Shown: positions 51,860-61,700, counted from the first letter of the stretch. The stretch: DNA of 64,000 nucleotides from Paracoccaceae bacterium (GCA_020832445.1 JAFIEO010000039.1:215413-279412), one strand, 5' to 3'. A program made the numbers and translations. Notes: a model not told the origin generated them from the sequence alone.

Positions 51860-54067
51860 ATGCGCCCGCTATGGCCCATTGCATTCCTTTCAGTCACGGC
51901 ATTCGCGTTGCAGGGATGCTTCAGCAGTTCCAGCTCGTCCAGCTCGGACGATGACTTCGAATTCGCCGGCGAGATCGATCTGTCGGAAGAACTGGACAGC
52001 AGCACCGCCGGGGTGTGTGATCACCTGGTCAGCAGCAGTTGCCTGTACCCGTTTCCCAGCAATCACCACACGCGTTCGGACGACGACACCGAGACCGGAA
52101 TACGCATCGCGTTCGACCCGGATGCCATGCCGGTCGCCCAGCCGCTGGATATCCCCCCCGATCCACCGCGGCATTTCATTCACGTGCTGACGGAGGAGCC
52201 CACCCCGGTGGATCCCACCGAGTGGAATCGCAACGACGGCTTCTCCCCGGGCGCGATGCTGCTGGCCCATTTCCCCGAACTGGATCTGGACCAAACCGGT
52301 GCGGTGCGCATAACCGACATCGAGCGCTCGCTGGATGCCGATGCGCCGATCCTCGTCATCAACGCCGACAGCGGCGAACGACACCTGATATGGAGCGAAC
52401 TGGATGTCAATGCATCCAACCCGGCCGGCCGCGCGCTGATCATCCGCCCGGCAAGGAACTTCACCGAGGGCGAACGCTATATCGTGGCCATGCGCAACCT
52501 GCGCGACGCGGCGGGCGAGCCCATCGAGGCCGGCCCGTTGTTCCGTGCCTATCGCGACCGACTGAACACCAACGAAGACGTATACGAGGCCCGCCGGCAG
52601 AACATGGAGGACATTTTCGGGCGCCTGGAAAGCCACGGCGTGGATCGCGACGAACTGGTGCTGGCCTGGGATTTCACGGTGGCCAGCCAGAAGAGCTTGA
52701 CCGAACGGCTGCTGCACATCCGCGACACGGCATTTGCCCACCTGGGCGGCGGCGCCCCGCAGTTCAGCGTGGACGAAGTCGGCCTGGAAATAGATGGCAG
52801 CGCACGCGATGGCCTCAGCCGCGGCATCACCGGCACCTTCGAAGTACCCAACTTCCTCAACCAGATCGGCGGCACCACCGGCTCCAGTTTCAACTACACC
52901 GAGGACGACCCGGATGCGCTTCCGCAGCAACTGCACGACGATACCGTGACCGCCCGCTTCCGCTGCCAGATCGCCGACTCCACCGTGGCCGACTTCGACG
53001 ACGACACGGCAGCAGTGACGCCCGCCCGCGCCGCCCTCTATGGTCATGGCCTGTTCGGCGAGGGGCCAGCCGGCGAAACCCGCTCCGGCAACGTGCGGGC
53101 CATGCAGAACGAACACAACATCATGTTCTGCGCCACCGACTGGATCGGCATGGCCCAGGAGGATTTCATCGCCGGCACGATACAGACCATCCTGGCCGAC
53201 ATCAGCAACCTGCCGAAACAGCTGGATCGCAGCCAGCAGGGAATGCTGAATTTCATGTTCCTGGCCGAACTGCTGACCCACGAGGACGGCTTCCAGTCCG
53301 ACCCGGCATTCCGTCACGGCCCTGACAACACATTGGTGTACGAACCGGACCACGTCTTCTTCGACGGCAACAGCCAGGGCGGCATCAAGGGTGGCGCGCT
53401 GGTGGCGACCGCGCCCAACATCCACCGCGGGGTACTGGGCGTGCCCGGCAGCAACTACAGCCTGCTGCTGCGGCGCTACGGCCCGTTCAATGAGCGCTTC
53501 GGCTACATCCTGTACCAGGCCTACCAGGATGAGCTGGACCGCTCGCTGGTGTTCGGCCTGATGCAGATGCTGTGGGACCGCGCGGAGAACAACGGCTACC
53601 TGAGCCACCTGGCCGGCAACCACCTGCCCAACACGCCCACCGACAAGGCGGTGCTGCTGCACGTGGCACTGGGCGACTACCAGGTCAACCACTGGAGCGC
53701 GGAGATCATGGCACGCACCATTGGCGCGGCCATTCATGAACCCACGGCGCGACTGGGTGAGCACCCGGACGACAATCCCTATTTCGCCATACCGCAGATC
53801 GGCCAGTATCCGCACCAGGGCCATGCGATCATGATCTGGGATTCCGGCGATGTGGATCCGAACACCGGCGATGGAAATCCGCACCCGCCGACCACCAACA
53901 CCGGCCCGGATGTGAATGTGGGCAACGATCCGCACAGCTCCCCGCGCAGCACAGCGGCTGCCAGAGAGCAAAAATCCGCATTCATGGAAGCCGATGGCGC
54001 GGTGATCGACGTCTGCGGGGCCACGCCCTGCTTCAGCGACGACTACACAGGCATTTCGCGGGACTAG
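51860..54067 (+). CDS. Poly-Ser lipoprotein with alpha/beta-hydrolase (lipase-like) domain
   Basis: Predicted lipoprotein of 735 aa starting at ATG 51860 behind AAGGAGGAG. The signal peptide ends in FALQGC, followed by a run of eight serines and an acidic stretch, probably a flexible spacer from the membrane. The C-terminal half looks like an alpha/beta-hydrolase. It has an oxyanion-like YGHGLFG, the nucleophile elbow GNSQGG (Ser505), Asp606 in LGDYQVNHW and His655 in HQGHAIMIWD, a plausible triad. The N-terminal ~330 residues contain Ig-like or SbsA-like text (GRALIIRPARNFTEGERYIVA). Substrate unknown. Confidence 0.7.
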   Translation: MRPLWPIAFLSVTAFALQGCFSSSSSSSSDDDFEFAGEIDLSEELDSSTAGVCDHLVSSSCLYPFPSNHHTRSDDDTETGIRIAFDPDAMPVAQPLDIPPDPPRHFIHVLTEEPTPVDPTEWNRNDGFSPGAMLLAHFPELDLDQTGAVRITDIERSLDADAPILVINADSGERHLIWSELDVNASNPAGRALIIRPARNFTEGERYIVAMRNLRDAAGEPIEAGPLFRAYRDRLNTNEDVYEARRQNMEDIFGRLESHGVDRDELVLAWDFTVASQKSLTERLLHIRDTAFAHLGGGAPQFSVDEVGLEIDGSARDGLSRGITGTFEVPNFLNQIGGTTGSSFNYTEDDPDALPQQLHDDTVTARFRCQIADSTVADFDDDTAAVTPARAALYGHGLFGEGPAGETRSGNVRAMQNEHNIMFCATDWIGMAQEDFIAGTIQTILADISNLPKQLDRSQQGMLNFMFLAELLTHEDGFQSDPAFRHGPDNTLVYEPDHVFFDGNSQGGIKGGALVATAPNIHRGVLGVPGSNYSLLLRRYGPFNERFGYILYQAYQDELDRSLVFGLMQMLWDRAENNGYLSHLAGNHLPNTPTDKAVLLHVALGDYQVNHWSAEIMARTIGAAIHEPTARLGEHPDDNPYFAIPQIGQYPHQGHAIMIWDSGDVDPNTGDGNPHPPTTNTGPDVNVGNDPHSSPRSTAAAREQKSAFMEADGAVIDVCGATPCFSDDYTGISRD

Positions 54068-54073
54068 ACGAAT

Positions 54074-54113
54074 GGGCCGGGCGACGCGTCAACGCGATCG
54101 CCCGGCCCGTTTT
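54074..54113. terminator. Bidirectional terminator between convergent genes
   Basis: GGGCCGGGCG (54074-54083) pairs with CGCCCGGCCC (54099-54108). An inner CGCG-TCAA-CGCG extension follows, then GTTTT on the + strand. It overlaps the stop codon of the convergent MocR-type gene. Confidence 0.85.
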
Positions 54114-55606
54114 CTGGCCGGTGCTTCTGACGCCATCCCACAGGCCAGTTCCCCGAGACGGTCAAGCGCCCGTTCCACCCTTGCCGTGACCGGATTGCCC
54201 GCATTGATGCGCAGATAATTCACGTGTTTGCCGGCAGCGGAGAATACGTCACCCGGGAAAACGTGAATTCCGGCGGCTATTGCCCGGTTGAACAGCTCCG
54301 TGGCATCCACCTGTTCCGGCAACTCCACCCAGAGCACGCAGCCCCCGGACGGCTGGTTCACCCGGGTTCCATCAGGGAAGGTCTCGCGTACCCGTGCGGC
54401 GGTACTGCTCACCTGCCGCCGCAGCACCTGCCGCAGATCCCTCAGGTGCTGGGCATAGAAACCGTTTTCCAGCAGTCGGCCCATCACCATCTGCGGCGCC
54501 GAGCCCGAAGTGATCGTGCTGAGTTGCTTCAATTCCAGAAAGCGGTGGTGGAACCGCCCCGGCGCCGCCCAGCCCAGGCGGAACCCCGGAATCAGCGTCT
54601 TCGAGAAGGAATTGCAGTAGATCACTAGGCCCTCCTCGTCGAAGGCCTTCGCCGGCAGCGCTGTTTCCTCGCCGTAGACGGTGTCGCCCCAGATGTCGTT
54701 CTCGATCAGCGGCACCTGGTAGCGCGCGGATAGCTCCACCAGTGCCCGCTTGCGATCCACGGACATGGTGAAACCCAGCGGGTTCTGCGCGTTCGTTGAG
54801 ACCATGCACGCCGCCACCTCCCCCTGGGAGAACACCTGCTCCAGGGTGGACAGGCAGATACCGTCACGATGGTGCGCGGGCACTTCCACCACCCGGCGCT
54901 CATGGGCCTCCAGCAACAACAGGGTGCCGTAGTACGTGGGGGACTCCACCGCCACCGCATCCCCGGGGCGGCTGACACTGCGCAGCGCCAGCGTCAGCGC
55001 CTCCATGCAGCCGCTGGTAACGATGATGTCCTGCTGGGCAACCGGCACTTCGTAGGGCAGGCTGCGACGGGCCAGCTGGTGGGTGAACGTGTCATTGCCA
55101 TGCGGATGCATGTAGTCCCAGGCTTCCAGCGGTTGCAGGCGGGTCACGTCGCGCAACGTCTGCAGCACTCGGCTGACCGGCTGGACGTCCGGCCCCGGCA
55201 GCGCTATCCCCAGCCGGACCAGATCAGGGTCGGCATGGAACTCCATGTAATGCAGCACCTGTTCGCTGAGGGACACCTCCACCGGCAGCAAAGGAAACCG
55301 TTGCTGGATGGGGGGCGGCAGTTCGCTGACATCATCGGAACAGACGAAAACCCCGGACTGCGGGCGGACCTCGAGAAAGCCTTCCGCCTCCAGGTGGCGG
55401 TAACACTGCATGACGGTGTTCACGCTGACGCCGAACAGTTGGCTCATGCGCCGCACCGAGGGCAGCCGCTCGCCGACCCGGTAGCTGCCCTGACGGATCT
55501 GATCCAGTAGACGCCGGCTGATCCGCTCGTAGAGAAAAAGCTCCTGCGCCACCAACCTCCTCCGTACATCCTCGCGGGTCTGCCCGAAATACTCAGGCAA
55601 CCTCAT
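54089..55606 (-). CDS. MocR/PdxR-type regulator: GntR helix-turn-helix fused to aminotransferase fold
   Basis: Cytoplasmic regulator of 505 aa. The N-terminal GntR winged helix is at about residues 25-90 (LPSVRRMSQLFGVSVNTVMQ). The rest is a class I aminotransferase-like domain with the PLP lysine in CNSFSKTLIPGFRLGW. The segment NPLGFTMS and a final arginine-containing NYLRINAGNP fit the fold. Members sense PLP or amino compounds and often control a neighbouring gene. I chose ATG 55606 (MRLPEYFGQ); the longer frame to 55849 overlaps the upstream gene. The adjacent membrane protein gene is a candidate target. Confidence 0.9.
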   Translation of the reverse strand: MRLPEYFGQTREDVRRRLVAQELFLYERISRRLLDQIRQGSYRVGERLPSVRRMSQLFGVSVNTVMQCYRHLEAEGFLEVRPQSGVFVCSDDVSELPPPIQQRFPLLPVEVSLSEQVLHYMEFHADPDLVRLGIALPGPDVQPVSRVLQTLRDVTRLQPLEAWDYMHPHGNDTFTHQLARRSLPYEVPVAQQDIIVTSGCMEALTLALRSVSRPGDAVAVESPTYYGTLLLLEAHERRVVEVPAHHRDGICLSTLEQVFSQGEVAACMVSTNAQNPLGFTMSVDRKRALVELSARYQVPLIENDIWGDTVYGEETALPAKAFDEEGLVIYCNSFSKTLIPGFRLGWAAPGRFHHRFLELKQLSTITSGSAPQMVMGRLLENGFYAQHLRDLRQVLRRQVSSTAARVRETFPDGTRVNQPSGGCVLWVELPEQVDATELFNRAIAAGIHVFPGDVFSAAGKHVNYLRINAGNPVTARVERALDRLGELACGMASEAPARKRAGRSR

Positions 55607-55733
55607 TGGCCCTGCACCATTGGCGGCACGGGCTCTACTTTTAAGTTCTACGTTTGTAACACGAGAGTTGGAATAACGGTAGGAAGCGACATGCCGGCCG
55701 ACATGCCGCAGATCCCAGACATAAACACGGCTA

Positions 55734-56405
55734 TCACGACGGAGTATCGGCGCGCGCCTCCTCCAGCGCCCAGACCAGCAGGCAGCGCAGTTCATGTTCC
55801 GGGCGGCGCTTCGGCTGCACGGCAATGACCGCACCCCGCAGCATGGCAACCAGCGCGGCAGCGATCACCACCCAGTACAGCAGGGTGCCGGGCACGCCCC
55901 AGCCGACGAGCCACGGCGCGCCTGCGGCGAGGCCGGCTGCAATCAGGGAGAGGAGCACCACACCGCCCCATCCTCGGGGCCTGTCCATCTGCCGGGCCAG
56001 TTCCACTTCGGCGTCGCAGCAACGCAAGGCCGCCTCCAGCGCCTGGACCTGGAACCGACCGATGGTGCGCAACCGCGACACAAGCTCCACGTAACGCAGG
56101 CCCAGGAAACCGCGGCGGTATGTCGACAGCAGCTCGGGATACTGGTGAAAATGATCCGGATAGACCACATGCGCCCGCTCCTCCAGAACCAGGCTGCCCA
56201 CCAGCGAGAACACGGCCACCAAGGCAATCAGCAACGGGGCGGCCCACCAGCCCGGCAGCAGCGTCATCACCATCATCAGCCCTACCACTGCCAGCAGCAG
56301 GTACACCCCCAGAACCAGGCCGGAGAGATTCAGCAGATTGGAGAAGAAGAGCTGCCGCAAGATGCGTTCCCTGCTGCATTCGGCGTAAAGCTGCCGAACC
56401 ATCAT
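55734..56405 (-). CDS. Unknown four-helix membrane protein
   Basis: Protein of 223 aa with four hydrophobic segments arranged in two pairs, with an arginine-rich cytoplasmic-looking middle (STYRRGFLGLRYVELVSRLR). The C-terminus is charged. I do not recognise the family. The start is uncertain: ATG 56405, or GTG 56417 behind GGGTGG. It lies 127 bp upstream of the MocR-type gene on the same strand and is divergent from rhs. Confidence 0.6.
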   Translation of the reverse strand: MMVRQLYAECSRERILRQLFFSNLLNLSGLVLGVYLLLAVVGLMMVMTLLPGWWAAPLLIALVAVFSLVGSLVLEERAHVVYPDHFHQYPELLSTYRRGFLGLRYVELVSRLRTIGRFQVQALEAALRCCDAEVELARQMDRPRGWGGVVLLSLIAAGLAAGAPWLVGWGVPGTLLYWVVIAAALVAMLRGAVIAVQPKRRPEHELRCLLVWALEEARADTPS

Positions 56406-56633
56406 CCAGTCATTCACACGCCACCCATTGATCGGTTGCCCAGCACATCGCGCATTCTGCCAGAATCCACGCGCGACACAGCGGTAACCTGTCACACGCC
56501 GCGACAGCGCTATTGAGTCAGGACACCAAAACCGGTAACTTTTCCGGACAAATCACTGCAGGGCGGGTGGCGAGCATGCCACCGACGGACGGCCCGGGCA
56601 GACCAAAGGACACGCGCAAAAGGACTTCGCGCC

Positions 56634-59600
56634 ATGGATGAACTTCTCGAGTTCCCGGCATCCCGCTATCCCGGCAATCCGGTTGCCTTCCGCATCTGGA
56701 ACGACCTCTGGGTGTTCGCATCCGAGCATTACCAGGCGTCACCGTGGCTGGTGCTGCGTCGCCGCTCGCCGTCCGGACTGGACAGCGAGATCGTGGACCA
56801 ACTGCCCGAACATGTACGCCGGGAACTGCTGGTGCGGCTCGGCGATATGGAAGCCGCGGACCTGCCCCGCTTCAACTTCCGCGTTCGGCGCCAACTCCAG
56901 CGCGTCGTCAACAGCGGCGAGATCAAGGTCTACCAGCTATCCCACGATGAACGGGAGCGCCTCTTCGACGAGGACGACGCGCTGGTCTACTGGCCCGACG
57001 ACATCAGCCACCCCTCCGCGGGCGCGAGCACTGCCGCCATGCTGCGCCACCGGCGGCTGGAACTGGCCGAGGAACTGGGGCAGTCCCTGCTGGTGCGCTG
57101 GCAACACGCAGACATCGGCAACCGCATACTCTGGAACGAGCCGGCCTACCAACGCGCGCTGATTCGCGTCGGCGCGGCCATGACGGCCGTCGGCGAAGGC
57201 GTCATGGGCGTGTGGCAGAGCCTGGTGGCGCTGGCACGGCTGGGCGTGGGCGTGGTGAACGTGGTGGGCGACACCATCCAGTTCACCTACCGCATGGCCG
57301 CCAACGTACTCAGCGGCGACATCCAGGCCGCGGCGGCTGAACTCCGCGGCATCGGGGTGCAGATCGGGGATACCCTGGAGGCAATCCGGGAGAAGATCGA
57401 TCAAGGCCTGGAGTTCCTTAACCAGCTGATGGAGGACGCCAAGGCTCGGCGCATGCTGCGGAGCTATTTCATCGGCATGTGGCAGTCCGTTTCCGACGTG
57501 GACCGCATCCGCCGCGGCGTGCGCTTCACCGTGGAAATCGGCCTGGAAGTGCTGATTGCCATCGCCACCGCCGGCGCCGGTGCCGCGCTGGCCGCCAGCA
57601 GCGCCGTGCGCCGCATCGGGCCCTTCACGGTGGAGGCGGTGAACCGCATTGCCAACATGGCGCGCGCCGTGCGCGCCCACCGCCAGGACAGCCAGCGCGT
57701 GGCCCGCAGCGCGGAACAACCCTCCGCCGCGCGCCGCAATGATCGTGATGCCGACAACCAGGATGGGCCGGACAACCAGTCCCCGCCCAATGACGCCCCG
57801 GAAGCGGCGGCCTCGTCCTCGTCAAACCAGACAGCCGAAGCAGGCTCCGTGGCCAATGGCCGCGCATCGGCCAGCGAGGCCAACACCCCCACCCGGGGCT
57901 GCCCCATCAGCATGGTCACCGGCGAGGAACTGCTGGGCCAGGTGGATTTCGAGGTTCCCGGCCCGCTTCCCCTGGTATGGCGCCGCTTCTATCGCAGCGG
58001 CGACAACCGCGACCGTGGCCTGGGCCACGGCTGGAGCTACCCGGGCAGCGAGCGGCTGCACATCGGCGGGGAGCACATCCTGTTCGAGGACGGCGAAGGC
58101 CGCCAGATCCCGCTGCCCGCCCCCGTGCCGGGAGAAAGCAGCACCAACCTGCTGGAAGGCTGCACCCTGCAGTCGCTGGCGGACGGCGAATACCTGCTCC
58201 GCCAGGCAGGCATGCCGGACCGCCGCTTCGAGCCCTCCCCGGATCTCCATGTCTGCCGGCTGGCGACGCTGGAAGACGAACGCGGCCACCGCTGGGCGTT
58301 CCACTACGACGGCAACCGCCTCTACCGCCTGAGCAGCAGTTGGGGCAGACAGCTGACGCTGCGCTACAGCGACGAAGGCCATCTACAAAGCATTGTCGAA
58401 CGCGAGACCAGGTCGAGGGCCGCCAACCATCCCGCCCTGGTCCGCTACGGTCACAGCCCCGAGGGCGACCTGATTGCGGCCACCGACCGCGCCGGCGGCA
58501 GCGAGCAGTACGCCTACCGCAATCACGTCCTCGTCAAGCGGACCCTGAAGTCCGGCTTCGCCTACCACTTCGAATGGGACCGTTACGACATCCACGCGCG
58601 CTGCCTGCGCCAGACCGGCAACGACGGCATCTACGACACCCGCTTCGAGTGGGAGCCGGAGCACCGGCGTAGCCGCACCATCGACAGCCGCGGCGGCGTG
58701 GAGAACTTCGAGTACAACGCCCTGGGCCTGATCGTCCGGGAAACCAACCCGGCTGGCGGCACCACCCGTTACGAATACAACGAAGCCGGGCAGTTGATCT
58801 CCCGCACCGATGCCGACGGCGCACGCTGGCAATTCGCCTACGATAGCCAGGGCCGGCTCATACGCAACACCGATCCGCTGGGCGCCACACACCGCCTGGC
58901 CTACGATACCGCCGGCCGCCTCAGCGCCATTACCGATCCGCTCGGCAACAGCTGGCAGCGCCGCTACACACCCGACGGTCTGCTGGCCACCACGATCGCC
59001 CCCCAGGGCCATGAAACCCGTTTCCGTTATGACCGCAACCTGCGCCTGGTGGAAATCATCCCCGCCCTGGGCCAGTCCCACCGCCTGGAATGGGATTCGC
59101 GGGGCAGGCTGGCGGCGGAAATCGACACCGCCGGCCGCCGCACAACCTATCGCCACGACAGCGAAGACCGCATCACCACCGTGGTCACTGCGGATGGCGG
59201 CTTCACCCGCTACGGCTACGACCCCATGGGCCGGGTCACCGAAGTCCACCGTCCGGGCGAGCAGGCGCAACGCTTCCACTACGATCAGGCGGGGCGGCTG
59301 ACCCGCTTCACCGACGCCGCCGGCCGGGAAACACGCTACCGCTACGGCGGGCTCTCGCAGGTGGAGGAGCGCATCGGCCCGGACGGCCGCTCCCTGCGTT
59401 ATGAATACGACAGCGAGCGCAACCTCACCGCACTGGTCAACGAAAAGGGCGAACGCACCACCTTCCGCTACGACGCCGCGGAGCGGCTGATCGAGGAAAC
59501 CGGCTTCGACGGCCGCCGCCAGACCTACGGCTACAGCGCAGCCGGCCACCTGGTCGCGCTACGCGACGCGGACATCACCACCACGTTCGAGCGCGACGCA

Positions 59601-61223
59601 CTGGGCCGGCTGCTCAGCCGCACCGCCTCGGACGGCAGCTACGCGCAGTACCATTACGACGCCGCCGGGCGCATGATCCGCGCCGACAACGCTACCTGCT
59701 TTCTGCGCTTCGAACATGACGCCGCAGGCCGCGTCACCCTCGAACGGCAGGATGCACACTCACTGCGTTTCGAGCACGACGCCCTCGGTCGGCGCACGGC
59801 GAGCCACGGCAGCGCCGGGGAACTGCGCTACGCCCATGACGAAACCGGCGCGTTGCGCACTGTCTCCCGCAACGGCGAATTGCTGTCGGAATTCCTCTAC
59901 GACGCCCACGGCCGGGAAAGCCTCCGCCGCCTGGGCGGCGTGGAAAGCCAGTTCGACTACGACCCAGCGGGGCGCCTGCAGCGCCAGCACACCCGGCATA
60001 CCGACTCCGGTACCACGCTGAGCCGGCGCGACTACCGCTACGACGCCGCCGGCCGCCTGGCCACGCTGGTGGACATGCACCACGGCGCCACCCGCTACCA
60101 CTACGATGCGCTGGACCGCCTGCACCGGGTGGACGGCCTGGTGGACGAACCCTTCGCCTTCGACCCGGCCGGCAACCTGCTGCATGACGCCCACGGCGAA
60201 GCCGGCACCGACACCGGCAACCGCCTCGCCTTCCACGGTGACCGCCATTTCCGCTACGACGCCCGAGGCAACCGCATCGAAGAACGCCGCGGCCGCGGCG
60301 GGCTGCTGGTCACCCGGTTCGCCTACAACGGCTTCAACCAACTGGTCACCGTCGAACACGACGGCGAACAAAGCCACTACGCCTACGACGCCCTGGGCCG
60401 CCGCGTACGCAAAAGCACGCCCACCGGCGACACCGACTACACCTGGGACGGCGACACCCTCTACAGCGAGCACGGCCCGGACGGCAAACGCCACTTCGTC
60501 TTCGAGCCCGGCACCTTCAAACCGCTGTGTCTGATCCAGGACGAACAGACCTACTACTACCACCTGGACCACCTCGGCACGCCACGGGAACTCACCGACA
60601 CCCACGGCCGCATCGTCTGGCGTACCGCCTACCGCGCCTACGGCGCCACCGAAGGGCTCACCGGCAGCGTCAGCAACCCGATCCGCTTCCAGGGCCAGTA
60701 CTTCGACGAAGACACCGGGCTGCACTACAACCGCCACCGCTACTACGATCCACTAAGCGGACGCTTCATCCACCAGGACCCCATCGGCCTGCAGGGCGGC
60801 ATCAACCTCTACGAATACGCCCCCAATCCCATACACTGGGTGGACCCGATGGGGTTAAGTTGTAAAGAAGCGGGAGGCGGGCAACAGTACTTGTACCGCG
60901 GCGTACATGCAAAGCACCCTGCGTTAGAAGATGCACAACAGGGGGTCGCCCAACCCGCTGTTTCATGCGGCGGCGTCTCAGCCATTGAGCACAACGCCGG
61001 AGGCTATTCTGGACAAAGCGAGTTCACATCTTGGACAAGATCTGAGGAAATTGCGCGATGGCACGCCACAAAGGAAGGTCCCGGGGGCGTTATGCTTCGC
61101 GCACCTGTCGGTGCACCAGGTCCTACTGAACGATGGTCGTGGGAATGGTCTGAGGACATTTTCGGCGAGCAGGAAGTACTATTGAGGGGCCGAAGATCAG
61201 GGTTGGAGGTTCTTGAACCATGA
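56634..61223 (+). CDS. Rhs polymorphic toxin with ADP-ribosyltransferase-like tip
   Basis: Rhs protein of 1,529 aa. The N-terminal ~420 residues hold a helical region with hydrophobic stretches (about 185-225 and 300-330); no PAAR domain is seen. A DUF6531-type start GCPISMVTGEELLGQVDFE (about 422) leads into many YD repeats (such as YEYNEAGQL and YRYDAAGRL). The core ends [20 protein letters not shown] and DPMGL (1404-1408). The 121-residue tip reads YLYRG (Arg1422), FTSWT (Ser1466) and GEQEVLLRG (Glu1512, Glu1514), the R-S-ExE pattern of arginine-type ADP-ribosyltransferases. The next gene overlaps by 4 bp, as toxin-immunity pairs do. The delivery route (T6SS or other) is not encoded here. 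Confidence 0.9.
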   Translation: MDELLEFPASRYPGNPVAFRIWNDLWVFASEHYQASPWLVLRRRSPSGLDSEIVDQLPEHVRRELLVRLGDMEAADLPRFNFRVRRQLQRVVNSGEIKVYQLSHDERERLFDEDDALVYWPDDISHPSAGASTAAMLRHRRLELAEELGQSLLVRWQHADIGNRILWNEPAYQRALIRVGAAMTAVGEGVMGVWQSLVALARLGVGVVNVVGDTIQFTYRMAANVLSGDIQAAAAELRGIGVQIGDTLEAIREKIDQGLEFLNQLMEDAKARRMLRSYFIGMWQSVSDVDRIRRGVRFTVEIGLEVLIAIATAGAGAALAASSAVRRIGPFTVEAVNRIANMARAVRAHRQDSQRVARSAEQPSAARRNDRDADNQDGPDNQSPPNDAPEAAASSSSNQTAEAGSVANGRASASEANTPTRGCPISMVTGEELLGQVDFEVPGPLPLVWRRFYRSGDNRDRGLGHGWSYPGSERLHIGGEHILFEDGEGRQIPLPAPVPGESSTNLLEGCTLQSLADGEYLLRQAGMPDRRFEPSPDLHVCRLATLEDERGHRWAFHYDGNRLYRLSSSWGRQLTLRYSDEGHLQSIVERETRSRAANHPALVRYGHSPEGDLIAATDRAGGSEQYAYRNHVLVKRTLKSGFAYHFEWDRYDIHARCLRQTGNDGIYDTRFEWEPEHRRSRTIDSRGGVENFEYNALGLIVRETNPAGGTTRYEYNEAGQLISRTDADGARWQFAYDSQGRLIRNTDPLGATHRLAYDTAGRLSAITDPLGNSWQRRYTPDGLLATTIAPQGHETRFRYDRNLRLVEIIPALGQSHRLEWDSRGRLAAEIDTAGRRTTYRHDSEDRITTVVTADGGFTRYGYDPMGRVTEVHRPGEQAQRFHYDQAGRLTRFTDAAGRETRYRYGGLSQVEERIGPDGRSLRYEYDSERNLTALVNEKGERTTFRYDAAERLIEETGFDGRRQTYGYSAAGHLVALRDADITTTFERDALGRLLSRTASDGSYAQYHYDAAGRMIRADNATCFLRFEHDAAGRVTLERQDAHSLRFEHDALGRRTASHGSAGELRYAHDETGALRTVSRNGELLSEFLYDAHGRESLRRLGGVESQFDYDPAGRLQRQHTRHTDSGTTLSRRDYRYDAAGRLATLVDMHHGATRYHYDALDRLHRVDGLVDEPFAFDPAGNLLHDAHGEAGTDTGNRLAFHGDRHFRYDARGNRIEERRGRGGLLVTRFAYNGFNQLVTVEHDGEQSHYAYDALGRRVRKSTPTGDTDYTWDGDTLYSEHGPDGKRHFVFEPGTFKPLCLIQDEQTYYYHLDHLGTPRELTDTHGRIVWRTAYRAYGATEGLTGSVSNPIRFQGQYFDEDTGLHYNRHRYYDPLSGRFIHQDPIGLQGGINLYEYAPNPIHWVDPMGLSCKEAGGGQQYLYRGVHAKHPALEDAQQGVAQPAVSCGGVSAIEHNAGGYSGQSEFTSWTRSEEIARWHATKEGPGGVMLRAPVGAPGPTERWSWEWSEDIFGEQEVLLRGRRSGLEVLEP

Positions 61224-61594
61224 AACTAGGAAGCTTGTTGCGCAAAGAGTTCTACGTATCCCCTCAAGATCACCAATCTATTTCATTTATATGCGGACAC
61301 GTTGGTGACGATGATTTTTCGATAAATTTAGATCCACATTCAAAAGATCGGGCATCAACAATACTAGAAACAGCAAGGATCCAAAAAAGAACATCAATCC
61401 TAAGCGACCGAGACAGTATCGGTTTTGACGCTCTCATTGAGAAACTTTCTTCGATCAATAAAGATGATGATATCTGGACTGCAGTTCTGTTAGGGAATAG
61501 CTGGGCAGGACGAGTGCACTACATGCGGGAAGGGTCAAGACACCTGTACATGGGCGCTGTGCTCGCGAGGAGGCAGCCTATGCCGTATAGGTAG
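61220..61594 (+). CDS. Candidate immunity protein for the Rhs tip
   Basis: Small cytoplasmic protein of 124 aa with no signal peptide; I do not recognise the family. It starts within the rhs stop codon (ATGA overlap). It is markedly more AT-rich than rhs, as is common for horizontally acquired immunity genes. Function is inferred from position only. The last ~25 residues lie in more GC-rich DNA and may be a junction remnant. Confidence 0.65.
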   Translation: MKLGSLLRKEFYVSPQDHQSISFICGHVGDDDFSINLDPHSKDRASTILETARIQKRTSILSDRDSIGFDALIEKLSSINKDDDIWTAVLLGNSWAGRVHYMREGSRHLYMGAVLARRQPMPYR

Positions 61595-61700
61595 ACGTCA
61601 GCAAAGCGAACCTCAACAACATAGCTATCGCCATGATCGCTCTTTAACAATTGGTCTCCATTTGGGGTAATCATAGCCGGCCCCTAAGACTGCTGCGCCC

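Noticed and set aside
51890..53971. 693-codon - strand frame opposite the lipoprotein hydrolase
   Set aside because: It is the shadow of a gene with a clear lipobox and hydrolase motifs, and has no signal or domain of its own.
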